Of a stretch of 64,000 bases of DNA, positions 1 through 11,199 are shown in pieces. The notes beneath the pieces were generated by a model, which worked only from the letters and a program-made list of their open reading frames with translations, searched no databases and was not told where the DNA came from. Origin of the DNA: Prostheceraeus crozeri (lineage: Eukaryota; Platyhelminthes; Polycladida; Euryleptidae); contig CAJQUW010003381.1 in assembly GCA_907163375.1 (NCBI GenBank), positions 62,001-126,000 on the forward strand, read 5' to 3'. Each line of letters begins with the position of its first letter. Within the stretch, counting starts at the first letter, position 1. The translations under genes were made by a program, and so were the position numbers.

Positions 1-66
1 ACCGAAAAATCAAAGTGCACTGCTCGAGTAAAATTATGTCAATTAATACTATTCTAGTATTATTTA

Positions 67-1699
67 CAGGGTTGGCTTTTTGCCGGCTAAAACTGGTTTT
101 TGCCACTAAGTGGCAAAAACTGGTAAAAGACGGCTAAAACAAAAATTCCGAAAAATCAGTCTATTTGTTCACGAAATCATCGACAGCAAGTATTACGGTG
201 CATGCGGGTTCCAAAACATGACATTCATTCTGTGATGGAACCACATGATATGTTTTTATAACGAACGACAAACGATGTTGTCTTTCTTTACGATTGTTCT
301 GCCCTTTTCTTGTGATTTAAGAACAAATGTAGACTTCAGCACCATTTTGGCTCTTTGGCTCATGTAACAGAAGTTGTTAGATACTCGCAGAATTATCATC
401 AAATGAATGAAAAAATGAAAATAAATATATGAATATAACTGCTTTATACATAGAACTAAATTAAGCAAACCACTTTCTTCATGTGGACGAGCTTCAATAA
501 TCCTTCTGTGTTGAGTGTTCAGCAAGAATGTAGAGTGCATTTTAATAGCAGCTTAGGTTTCATCAGATCTAGATTCGAAACCAGGTCTCATGAGCGCAGA
601 GAAAAAATTTATATCAAAAAGTCTCTGCACCGGAAAATCTCACCTCCCAAATCAAGCAATGTGCAACAGTCACTTAGAATGCATTTCTACTTTTTTTAGA
701 AATATACTAAATGTACTAATGCTTGTGACTGTAGCAGGAAATCATGATTTGTAAGAACAAATAGTAATTGAATAGCATAGTTCGCACCAGCAATCTTGAT
801 AAAGTGAGGTATAATGTCAGTGTCAGTTATGATCTCAACAAAAGAACATGTCCGGTAAGCTGTAAAATTGATCTTGTTAATAGAATCTGAGAGCGACAAA
901 TAATTTTGACATTATTATGATATACAAGTTTGTTAATTAAAGTTCTTGAAATTTCCATGTTTTGAGCTCAAATCAAAACTTTACTTTCGGTTTTACATTC
1001 ATTTAACATATCCTTATCCTCTAAATATGTGAGGGTAAATTACCATGACATGAAAAAGTTGAAGGGCGAAATTTTTAATCTAGTCCTTCTGGGAGTGCAG
1101 GATAAATTTCATAGTAATATTCGTGTGATCATAATGGGTATGGGACATTTGCCACAGATTTAGAAGACAAGCTATTCTATGAAATCAGCAGGGAGGTTAA
1201 TCGAATAAATCCGAGGCCAGATTTATACATTTTCCTACCCTTCTAGCTTCATGGAATGCCTGTTTTCGATCTTTTATATAGAGCCAAGTGATTTCCTTCC
1301 AGCATGGACGTCTGTCGCATCTTACAATGAATGAAATTCGTAAAGCAACAAAATGCGTGCACACTTAGAAGAATAATGCACAACAGCTTTATAACAATAT
1401 TTTTTATAATAATTCATATTCCTACACCTATACTTGGAATATATTCTTGATTGAAATGCGATATTGATAGGTTTGAATTGTGAAAATACAGGCCTAAATG
1501 TTTATCGAATGATGAAAAAGTAAAGTGAACTTATTGCGACTAACGTTCATCAATAAAGTAAGGAGTGACGATGATCCCTTATATTGTATGTGCCCAAAAA
1601 ACTTAAGCAGTACTGCTGGAAACATAGCTTTAGCCAGTTTTTCCCAGTTTTAGCCGAAAAATGGTGACAAAAGCTGGTGGTTTTTACCGGCCAACCCTG
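67..1699. mobile_element. Non-autonomous hAT element
   Basis: The ends form imperfect terminal inverted repeats: the left end reads CAGGGTTGGC and the reverse complement of the right end reads CAGGGTTGGCC. Both continue into GGCTAAAACTGG-like sequence. The flanks are an 8-bp target duplication, ATTATTTA (59-66) and GTTATTTA (1700-1707), matching at 7 of 8 positions. An 8-bp duplication with CAGGG termini is the hAT signature. I see no transposase inside, so it was presumably mobilised in trans. A reverse-strand SINE copy lies within it. The diverged ends suggest an old insertion. Confidence 0.75.
440..625 (-). repeat. tRNA-derived SINE, degraded copy
   Basis: Read on the minus strand, this matches the better copy at 62071-62280. 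It has a B-box-like GGTTTCGAATCT, then a segment corresponding to TTCTTGCTAAACACTGAGCAC of the other copy, then a CCACATG-AAGAAA tail. The A-box half is poorly preserved. It lies inside the hAT element at 67-1699, so it either arrived later or was carried along with it. The boundaries are approximate. Confidence 0.5.
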
Positions 1700-1707
1700 G
1701 TTATTTA

Positions 1708-4700
1708 TAGAATGCATGAAATTTGTTGAACATCAAATCGAATTATGAAATATGCTTTCTGTGCAATTTGGCGTCAGGCGAATAAACAATCGACGAAATG
1801 TGACTAGGCTCATTTGACATACTGGTCAAAAAATATATGGTCTAAAACAGCCTTGTCGATGCTCCCCCAATGTGTTTTGAGTCGGAGACAGATACAACAG
1901 TAGAATGTCTGCTTTTTCTTGGAGCTGTGACATTTTTGTGGAGGAGCTCCAGCGCCTTCATCCCTAATTACTTTTCTTTTTTCCTCACCCACTGCTTCCT
2001 GATCTTTAGAACTTGATGCAACTCGATAATTGAGTCTACATGCTAAATCATATTCTTATCCAATATAATGAAGCAACACTGCATGTAATAATTACATCTA
2101 GCAATAATCAGAGAGGATTGCATATCATTCACAAATGAGTAATTCCACGCGACTGTCAACATTTAGGTAAAAAATAATTTGCAACTGATTGATTACAAAC
2201 GTACTTTTTCATATCAAAATTTCCCCAAAACTCCGAATCTTATGCTGAGTTTCACGCTTGAATTCGATTCATGCTTGAATTTTTGAGCTTATATTCAAAA
2301 TTCATTTCTTTTAAATTTCGCGCTGATTTTAGCAGAAATTTCAAGGAAATTTTTCACATTTACATAAGAGACATGATTATTTTTGTTTTCAACTGATAGA
2401 CTTTTAAAACTTATCTAGAAGATACAAAAATATCTTTGCCTTCATTGTTATTATTATTTACTGAGAAATTTTGCATTTATTAACGCATTTAAAAAATGTG
2501 ACGTTTTTGCGCTTCAGTGCGATTTTTTCAATAGAATTATCGATTGAGCCGAATGTGGTAGAATCTCATATCCTAGGCTACCGTCGGTCACTTATGATGG
2601 AACAACTGAAATCGATTTTCACTCGGGTCATGGATGTTCTATACAACATTATTACGTTTCAGGCGTAGTAACGTTGTATTGAAACGCAATAACGTCACAC
2701 AAATTTTATTTTATCATTATAAGCAATTATCTAGGGGCTCAAGAGGAACCCGCGATTGTCGCGACATAAGCTTTGATAAATTTAAAATCCTTCCGTGACT
2801 TTTGATCGTTGAGATTTTGATATCTGAAGGTATAATTGAACATTTCCCTGCGTAATGACGTTACATAGCACGCAAATTCGAGATTTCAGTACTTACTTTC
2901 TAGCACACTGCGTATAGAATAAGTTCTGAACGAAGGTATAGGTATCAATTTTCTGAACAAAACAAAAATGCATCTACATGTACATTGTAAATGTAGGCAC
3001 CCCGAAGTTAATGCTTGTGTGCTTTATTTGCTTGTTTCATAAGGGAGTCAATAATTAATTTAAGTCCCAGCGCAACAGCGCTACAAGAATTAGTATGAAA
3101 ATCAGGTAGTGGTCACTCAAGTGATAAAGTCTGCAAATTGAAAGATTTGACTGAGACAACTATGCAATTAAATCAAATTTGAAGGTCAAATCAAAATCCT
3201 AGAAGTTAGAATGAGTCGCAAATTGCTCTAGCAACGACATTTGAAGTCACGGCGTCAGGTCAAGGTGGTTCTTGCACGAAATGGTTTTGATAAAACTCTA
3301 CCGGAAGTCTGGAGATAGAATGTAAATAACAGCAACATCTAAAACGTATGTTTCTGCTAAATTTATGCGGAAAATCAATGGCCTCTGAGTTCGAAAGCAT
3401 GTCTAAAAAGGTCTATTTCCACAAGCTGTCAGGGGCCATTGGTATTCCGGCTAAAATTTTAACAATAACATATTTTTGGAAGCTTCTGAGTTCGTTTCTG
3501 CCATTCAATTTTTTCCCTTGGGGTAGGTCTATCCAAAAAATTTCAGGACTATTTTGACCAGAAACCAAAGTCACAATTTACTTACAGAACGCTGTCTCAC
3601 TTGTCATGCGATCATGATACTCAACTTCAGTGAGAATTTCTGCAACCGCCCACGGAAAACATCAGCTGCTCGAATGATTATTAAAACTGCAGTGTGAATA
3701 CAGCACTAATAACTTATTTTCGTGGTAGTGGATGGTATCGGTGTTAATTCATTGTTTCGTCGACACATGTTGCTTCGCAAAAGTTCAATGCCCTACATAC
3801 AACCAAAAAATAAATGCACTCAATCCCGAATTCAGAAGTGTTTTACAGGAAACACTCTCGTCAACGTAAATGCATCAAATCAGTTTCTTTAAAGTTACTG
3901 CCTATAATCGTGAAAGCCTCATGTCCGAGGCTGAATCTATCGACGTAACCACGCCACAGTGTTCGCACAGTTACATTATTTGAATTCATTCATAGAAGTT
4001 TGAATCATACGAACTGGTTTTATTTCTGATATAGCAAAATGCTTAGCAAATCATCAAAAATTGAGATATGTAAGGATGGAGTTAAACATGTAAGCAGATA
4101 ATGACCATTATGATGTCTGTGTTGTCTGTAAAGGCAATATTTTGGTTATAGTTCTTTACTATTCTGAACTAGATGTGTCTACCAGAAGTTATGCAATTAA
4201 TTTGAAAGGAGAGGGAAAATGTACATGTGTGTTCATATACTATTTCATACGACAAAGTATTTACGAAGTAATTGAAAGAAAGACACTCATCAATGCCACC
4301 TATTTTTATCAGTAGTACGACAGAAACATCTCACCATGCACTTGAAAAACCCAAACAACCGTAGGAGGCCTAGGTAATGTATTGAAGTCAGCTGTTGCAT
4401 ATGAGGATCAAATAACTTTCACCTCAGCCAAATATAAATCCAGATTTCGTACGTGCAACGTTATAACACTACATCTGCAACGTTATAGCGATTCCTTTGT
4501 TAAGATTACCACTACAGTAATGTACGAATTCAATTTCAACAACTACTATGATGCTGATATGATCTGACATGGTGTAAAAGTCTCGGTCAATTCGCAGACT
4601 TTTCACATAAGTAGCCATTACTTGATTTTTATGTCATTTTGTGTAACGCTATCACGCTTGATCTTAATGAATTATTGAGTCAAAAAAAGAGAATGACAAG

Positions 4701-5691
4701 ACATATAAAGCGCAAAAGCATTGATTTGAGGGAATCTATTAAACATTTTGTTCGGTAAATCGATGCCAACCTCTTAATATCTAATACAAAAATGTTATTG
4801 AAATGTAGGAAATGTGTGCGATGTAACATTCTCACGCATGGAATCGCTCAGAAATATCGAGATTTTGCAATAAAGATGTCTGATTTCATGACTTCGCTTG
4901 TTCTCTATCAGCTATGTTTGCAGGTATTTCAGAAAAAGAGGGCAAAGACTGCAGAGAGTTTTACTTCAAAATTCAATTAATTAATTCGTAAAGAAGGAAA
5001 TGCAATATTTACCCATTTAAATGTAGGAGCCCAAAAGAATATTGTTTTCATACCTGAAAAAAACAGAGGCAGTAAATATGATATTACGACGACCTGAACA
5101 TATAGCTCCGACATGATAACAAGCAATATGTTTTATTATTGGCAGCAAAAAGTTTCTCTACGTTTTTATTGAAAGGTTCTAAAATGTTTCTAGCTGGAGG
5201 TGCTTAAGTTTCTTTAATTCCTCTCTTAACTCGATATCCTTGCATGTAATGGTATTCAACATCAAAAAATTACAATCACGGGGTAGAAGTAATTCATTTA
5301 GTCTCCCTATGTCTTAGGACGACCTGATGAGGCCCACTTGTTAAGCGTCTTCATTTTTCACTTCATATAGGCTTATGGCCGAAAGTCTATAATTTAGATA
5401 TAGATGCTAGGCGAGAAATTAGGAACGACAGCTCAAAGAATTTTCAGATACTTCTGACGAAATATTGCCAAAATCTGGTAAGATGGATTAGAGCTGGACG
5501 AAAATCTCATCAGCAGCCTCTTTAGGCAAAGAATGACTAATCCCTTTTGAAATTTTTGTTTATGATTTTGATCGGACACTTTCTGGATGCTTTATTGAAT
5601 TTTTAAGATGCATTTTGATTACCTTCCTTCTAGCCACGACGAACCCAATCTCAACATAGCCCTCGCAATTTACTAACATGACTTGTTGTTT
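1708..5691. other. Intergenic stretch, nothing recognised
   Basis: Only short, low-quality reading frames occur here. A 60-codon minus-strand frame at 1810-1992 has four cysteines in CHSS...CCIC spacing but matches no family I know and lacks convincing splice sites. I see no transposon termini, RNA gene or promoter signature. The composition is AT-rich like the rest of the host DNA. Confidence 0.5.
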
Positions 5692-5695
5692 ATAG

Positions 5696-6148
5696 TGTAA
5701 CAGTTTTATGCGTTTTATGGTCTTTTACTGTGTCATTATCTCATGAACTTTTATTGCGCGCAGATTTTAAAAATGTGAGTGCTGTTCGGGCTGAGTTTTT
5801 GTTGTGCTGAACTGGTACGGACGCAAGCCGGCCAGTTCGTGATCAAATCATCAAAGGCTACTATATGTGTTCGTTTCCATCCACAGTGGAATCCGAGTTT
5901 AGTGACGCGGCTTCGGACGCGGAAGAGGGTATTCGCCTCTTACGTCTAGACGGCGAGAGCCGTCCTACTGAGTCCTCCAGTAGTACGTCTGGCGTTGGCG
6001 AGAGCCGCAGCGAAAGAGAGTGTCGTGGGCAGACGAGGCCGAAGAGGAGGAGAAGGAGGCGCGAGAACAGCAGCGAGCGCGAACATCCGAGAGGGTAAGT
6101 TGTCGCAATTCGTTAAACGTATTTGACCGCGGAACTAGGCCAGTTACA
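5696..6148 (+). repeat. 5' LTR of the Gypsy element
   Basis: The terminal repeat is 453 bp and runs TGTAACA...GTTACA. It is repeated almost identically at 12382-12832. The 3' half is GC-rich and has protein-coding character: an acidic/arginine-rich reading frame runs through it, and the gag frame opens inside the LTR. A consensus-like splice donor, AGGGTAAGT, lies near 6092-6100. Some LTR elements use such a donor for a spliced RNA, but use here is inferred only. Confidence 0.96.
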
Positions 6149-7309
6149 AATGGTGGCAGCGGTGGCCGTTCCCACGTTCAAGATGTTCTAAACGTCAGAT
6201 CTTGTCTAGATAGGTTCTACGACAGATATTCCGTAGAACATCTGGTCTCTTTTTGCGGAGGTAATTTTGCTCTGTGGTACCGCCGTTTTAGAATGGCATT
6301 GGAAACTTATCCCATGCGGGAAAGGAAGTTCGTTTTGTGCTCAAAGCTGAGTGATGCAGTATATGCGGAGTTATGTCGAGCACTTGATGTGGGAAGAGTA
6401 CAGGATAATCTTACAGATATATTAAATTTCCTGCATATTTTTTATGCTGAGTCTGATCAGTCGAAAGACTGTTCCTGGAAAAAGGTGGCGGAAGCCCCAA
6501 AATATACGCGTGTGTCGTTAAAGAATATTCCTCATTTTAACGGAGGTGATTTTGACGTTTGGTTCAGAAGGTTAGATTCTGTTCTCGACAGTTATCCGTC
6601 GAAAGAGAGGATTTTTCAGCTCAATTCGCTTTTGTCCGATGAGGTGTTCGCGTTTGTAAGTAACCGTTCAGAGATGGAGCAGAGTGATTTGGGACTGCTC
6701 GTCAAGAGTTTGCGACAGCGATACTCTAAAGCTCCTAGTGCCGCGAGAGCGAAAGAGTTATTTTATACGCGTACGCAGCGAAGAGGTGAGTCCTTGCGCG
6801 AGTTTGAGGGAGAACTTAGGAAGTTGGGGCGCATTGCTTTTCAGAATTTTGGGGAGAAAGAACGAGAACGGTGCATCATTGAAAGAATGATTGAGGGCAC
6901 TACGAATGTAGAAGTAGCCCGCCACTTTGCATTGTCGCCACCTGAAGAGGTGGGTCATATTTTGAAGGTTGACGATAGATTCCGCGAAATTCCACTTCTG
7001 TCTGCGGAGTCATTCGTGCCGGATGTGGGAAACAAGCGCGAAAGTGTGGTAAGTCAACTCAACCGTCCGGTGCAGTCTCAAGATAGCAGGGTGTCTGGTA
7101 ATCCAGGTTCGGACAGGAATTGGCGCCAATCTCGTGGGGCGTATCGGGAACAGCAACCCTTTGCTAGACGGTTCCCTAGATCTCCTACACCTCCACGTGC
7201 GGAAGCATCTCGCGCAAGCGATTTCCGTAGATCTTCTGGGAGATGTTTTGCGTGTGATCGCAAAAGACATTTTCGACGGGATTGTCCTTTTCGTGATTTA
7301 AACGAATAA
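6020..7309 (+). CDS. gag: Gypsy gag (capsid/nucleocapsid-like)
   Basis: This is the structural protein region, about 430 residues. The frame opens inside the LTR with a Glu/Arg-rich start (SWADEAEEEEKEAREQQRA). It then has a helical capsid-like region and ends in a CX2CX4HX4C zinc knuckle (CFACDRKRHFRRDC, about residues 411-424), which binds RNA in this family. Two copies of a module of about 50 residues occur, FCGGNFALWYRRF at about 6250 and FNGGDFDVWFRRL at about 6535. Each is followed by YP..ER.F.L.S.LSD.V.A, an internal duplication of the capsid N-terminal region. Pol follows in the next frame, consistent with the frameshift expression known for this family. Confidence 0.9.
   Translation: MSWADEAEEEEKEAREQQRARTSERVSCRNSLNVFDRGTRPVTNGGSGGRSHVQDVLNVRSCLDRFYDRYSVEHLVSFCGGNFALWYRRFRMALETYPMRERKFVLCSKLSDAVYAELCRALDVGRVQDNLTDILNFLHIFYAESDQSKDCSWKKVAEAPKYTRVSLKNIPHFNGGDFDVWFRRLDSVLDSYPSKERIFQLNSLLSDEVFAFVSNRSEMEQSDLGLLVKSLRQRYSKAPSAARAKELFYTRTQRRGESLREFEGELRKLGRIAFQNFGEKERERCIIERMIEGTTNVEVARHFALSPPEEVGHILKVDDRFREIPLLSAESFVPDVGNKRESVVSQLNRPVQSQDSRVSGNPGSDRNWRQSRGAYREQQPFARRFPRSPTPPRAEASRASDFRRSSGRCFACDRKRHFRRDCPFRDLNE
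6149..6170 (+). other. Putative primer-binding site of the Gypsy element
   Basis: Directly after the 5' LTR lies AATGGTGGCAGCGGTGG. A TGG-initial sequence within a few bases of the LTR end is the usual place and form for the complement of a tRNA 3' end. I have not identified the specific tRNA. Confidence 0.55.
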
Positions 7310-7429
7310 GCGAGGCCAATGAAGTAAGTTTCGATCTTCCTCCAGGCGAAATTGGTCTCGCGGAATGTCTGTCTGGAACTGCAAAGAAGAAAGTCAGTAA
7401 GAATGTAATCCAGTTTATTATTGCCCATC

Positions 7430-7720
7430 GTAGAGGATGGGGTTTGTTAGATAGCGGCGCCGATCGTAGTGTGGTGCATATTAACCTTGCAAGAGAAGTT
7501 GGGGCTAAAATTGATAGCTCCAGACGGCCTGCGCTTCGGGACGCTGAGAAAAGGCCTTTAAGAGTTGCAGGAATTAGTGAGTTGAAAGTGAATTTGGGTT
7601 CTGAAATATGCACATATGAATTTGTGGTAGCCAATGAGATAAGCTACGATATTATTTTTGGACAAGATTTTTTGTCAGTGTTCGATATCGACATTTTGAA
7701 TAGTCGAGGAGTCGTTGAGT
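7430..7720 (+). CDS. Gypsy aspartic protease domain
   Basis: The retropepsin active-site motif LLDSGADRSVV lies near 7447-7480. The downstream segment YDIIFGQDFLSVFDIDI (near 7646-7697) corresponds to the ILG-type strand near the retropepsin C terminus. In this family the domain works as a homodimer that cleaves Gag and Pol. Position between gag and reverse transcriptase supports the call. Boundaries are domain estimates. Confidence 0.88.
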
Positions 7721-8289
7721 TCGCAAGAACCGGCACGACGCTGAAGATGAGAAGTCGTTTTGAGGTTGTAGATACCGAGATAAGTTTGGTCGAGGAAACG
7801 ACTGTCCCTCCTGACGCTCTTATCTATTGTAAAGGTATTTGTCAAAACTGGTCCAGGAGAGCGATTCTGGGTATGGTGACGCCTTTGCAGCAAAGTTTAC
7901 CGGAAGGTATTCTTATGGCAAATGGTGTAGTACAGACAGATAATGGTAAAGTATAGCTTCAATTGCTTAACATTACTCATTCAGAGGTGAAAATTCCTTC
8001 AAGGGCGCATATTGCGCAGTTTGAACCAATTGAGGAAGTTCTAACGGTAACTGAAGAGTCTACGTTGAAATCTCATAAATCTAATGTTGAAGTGGCGATA
8101 GACCAAATTCGTCAAGGTACCTTGTCGAAAGATGAGGTTCGCAAAGCGGAAGCTTTACTTTGTGAGTTTGCCGATGTTTTTGTCTAGGAAGGAAAACCGT
8201 TAGGTAGAACAACGCTTTTCCATCACACAATAAATACAGGCATGAGTCCTCCTATTAAAGTCAGAGGACGGAGAATTCCTCCTCATCAG

Positions 8290-9530
8290 CGAGCAGATGT
8301 TGACAAGATGGTGGATGAAATGTTGCGAGATAATGTAGTCAGACCTAGTAATAGTCCGTGGTCAAGCCCGATTTTATTAGTAAAGAAGAAAGATGGATCC
8401 TTGCGATGTTGTGTGGATTTTCGGCAATTGAACGAGATAACGGTGAAAGATGCTTACCCGCTTCCGAGAGTGGACGAGAGTCTAGATTCGTTGGCTGGAG
8501 CAAAATATTTCACCGTTTTGGATCTCAAGTCGGGGTATTGGCAGGTACCATTAGAGGAGAGCTCTAAGGAAAAGACTGCGTTCTCAACCCACAGAGGCCT
8601 ATATGAATTCAACGTTCTTCCTATGGGACTGACTACTGCTCCTGCTGTTTTTGCAAGACTAATGAATAACGTTTTGGCAGGATTGCCGTGGGATGCTTGT
8701 TTGGTATATTTAGACGATACCATCGTCATTGGGCGCTCGTTTGAAGATCATCTAGCCAACTTGGAGTCAGTATTACAGCGTTTTCGTAAGGCTAACTTGC
8801 AATTAAATCCCAAGAAATGTCAATGGTTTAAGACGGAGGTTAAATATCTCGGACATGTGGTATCGCCGGAAGGTGTCCATACCGACAAATCCACAATCGA
8901 GAAAGTCATGAATTGGCCGCGCCCAGATACTCAGAAGAAATTACGGGGATTCATCGGACTGTGTAGCTACTACCGGCGGTTTATTAAAGGATTCGCAAGC
9001 ATAGCCGAACCGCTCCACCGAATAACAGGTAAGAACGCAAAGTTTTCGTGGACGGATGAGTGTGAGGAAGCTTTTATTATACTAAGACAAGCTTTATGCT
9101 CTGCGCCGGTTCTGACCTTGCCAGATTTTTCTGCGGAAGCAGGGAATTTTATCTTAGACACCGATGCCAGCGATCGGGCAATTGGGTGTGTGTTGTCACA
9201 GAAAGACGAGAGTGGATTGGAAAGAGTTATCGCTTACGGAAGTAGGTGTCTTACTAAAGCAGAGAGAAATTACTGCGTAACCCGAAAGGAGATGTTGGCG
9301 ATGGTATATTTTATCCATGATCTGCGGGCGTATTTGTTAGGGAGACCTTTCATTTTGCGGACAGATCATAGTGCGTTGACGTGGCTGAATTCGTTTAAAG
9401 AGCCGACTGGACAAGTGGCACGTTGGATACAGAAATTACAGGAATATCAGTTTACGATCGAATATCGCCCGAATCCGAAACATACAAATGCCGATGCCCT
9501 ATCGAGGCGGCCACATCGTTCACATGGGGA
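8290..9530 (+). CDS. Gypsy reverse transcriptase and RNase H
   Basis: The RT blocks are present in order: VDKMVDEMLRDNVVRPSNSPW, VKKKDGSLRCCVDFRQLNE, FTVLDLKSGYWQVPL, LPMGLTTAPAVFARLM, the catalytic LVYLDDTIVIG (near 8700-8733) and YLGHVVSPEGV. RNase H follows with FILDTDASDRAIGCVLSQ, TRKEMLAMVYFIHDLRAYL, LRTDHSALTWL and TNADALSRRP. This is the standard Ty3/Gypsy arrangement. Together they copy element RNA into DNA and remove the RNA strand. Confidence 0.96.
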
Positions 9531-9749
9531 TTGTCCAACATGTTCTAAGGAGATAGAACAAAGTTTTGAAATTGCAGCCATAACCTGGCCTTATGGGTGG
9601 TCGGCTGAGGACCTTAAAAGAGCACAGCTAGAATCCCCAGCCATTTCTCATGCCGTCTCATGGATTCAGCAAGGGCGTTCAGGCCCTCCACAATTATCAA
9701 ACGCGCAAGGAATTCCTGAGTTGCGGAAAATGATAAAAGAATTTCCTTT

Positions 9750-10900
9750 TATGGCTCTGATTGAAGATATATTACATATTAGGTACCCTGACGATGAGGG
9801 TTGGAGGGTTATTTTGCCTCCATCGTTCAGAGAACAAGCCCTTCAGCAATATCACAATAACCCTGTGGGTGGGCACACCGGTAAAGAGTCAACTTTCAGG
9901 AAAGTAAGCCTACGTTTTTGGTGGCCAGGGTTACGGAAGGATATTGATAAATGGGTGGAGTCTTGCGGAGTGTGTGGTGAATGCAGGGGTCCCAACCCTA
10001 AGACTGTAGCACACCTCCGACCAATACCAGCAGACGAACCTCTTGCGCGTATTTCTTTGGACATAATTGGTCCCTTAAATAGAACGGCTTCCGGAAATCG
10101 ATTTATTCTTACGATGGTGGACGCATTTACAAAGTGGGCCGAAGCAGTGCCACTGAAAGATCATACCGCCAAAACAGTGGCTACTACAATTCTCTCCCAT
10201 TGGGCTTCTCGCTATGGAGTACCGAAGGAGATTTTGTCCGATCAGGGGACGGAATTTGAGTCAGCACTATTTCGCCAGCTGTGTCATTTGTTGGGAATGA
10301 GGAAATTGCGCTCTAGTCCTTATCATCCTATGGGGAATGGGGGAGTCGAGAGACTCAACCGTACTATTAAGAATTTGCTGCTGTCTCATACCGATCGAGA
10401 TCGAGAAAGGTGGGACGAAACGCTACATTTCTGTATGTGGGCGTATTGATCCAATATCCATTACTCCACGGGTTACTCGCCGTCCAGATTGTTTATGGGG
10501 AGGGAAATGCGTTTTCCAATAGATGTCATTCTTGAATCAGTGCCATCTGCTAATATGGAAGCAGAAGATTATGCAGAATGGCTCCAAGCAAGCATTCGCT
10601 CTGCGGGGCAGGTAGCGAGAGATAACTTGGCGGCAGCCAGGAGACATCAGAAGCAGTTTTATGATCGTAGAGCTACGAAAGTACCTCACTACAGATCAGG
10701 GGATTTAGTCTGGTTGCACTCTGAAGTGCCGACTGGACCTTGCCCGAAGTTGTCAAGATCTTGGCGAGGGCCGTATCTTGTATCACGAATTATGAATGCG
10801 ACTAACGTAGAAGTGTCAGATCCGGCACGGCCGGGTAGGTACCAAGTTGTACATGTTAACAGAGTCAAACCGTGCCCGATTGACGTTCGTCTGGATCAGA
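9750..10900 (+). CDS. Gypsy integrase with GPY/F module
   Basis: An HHCC zinc domain is visible (YHNNPVGGHTGKESTFRK...CGVCGEC, near 9850-9985). The DDE core follows: SLDIIGPLNR, then LSDQGTEFES near 10238, then GNGGVERLNRTIK near 10335. A C-terminal GPY/F-type module (WRGPYLVSRI...YQVVHVNRVKPC) lies near 10760-10875. Integrase inserts the DNA copy and makes the 4-bp duplication seen at the ends. I see no chromodomain, so targeting by histone marks is not suggested. Confidence 0.93.
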
Positions 10901-11199
10901 GAGATCATGCGCGGCGTTCTTCCGTGACTGCTGGGGTGGAAGATCAGCGAGAAATTCATCCTTATTTCCGAGAGGAAATTGAGGTAGATCCAGGTATCGA
11001 TTTGGAAGTGCTTGTTCCGGATCCGGACATACCCCTGTCAGAGAGGGATTTCCGGTCAATTAATGAACCTCAATCGGTCAGTTCAAATCTTCCTCCGCTG
11101 TCTCCTATACCGGAAGGTATAGAGGATGTCAGTTTAGGGGAAGTGATTGACCTTGAACCTGTGAGCGAGGATTTCTCCGATGAATTCGAATGTAGTGAC

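Noticed and set aside
5865-6098. Apparent pair of duplicated small genes at 5865 and 12551
   Set aside because: They are the same LTR sequence at the two ends of the Gypsy element, not host genes.
7010-7634. Long minus-strand frames across Gypsy gag and pol (also 11070-12246)
   Set aside because: They are antisense shadows of coding sequence, lack any family motif and lie inside the element.
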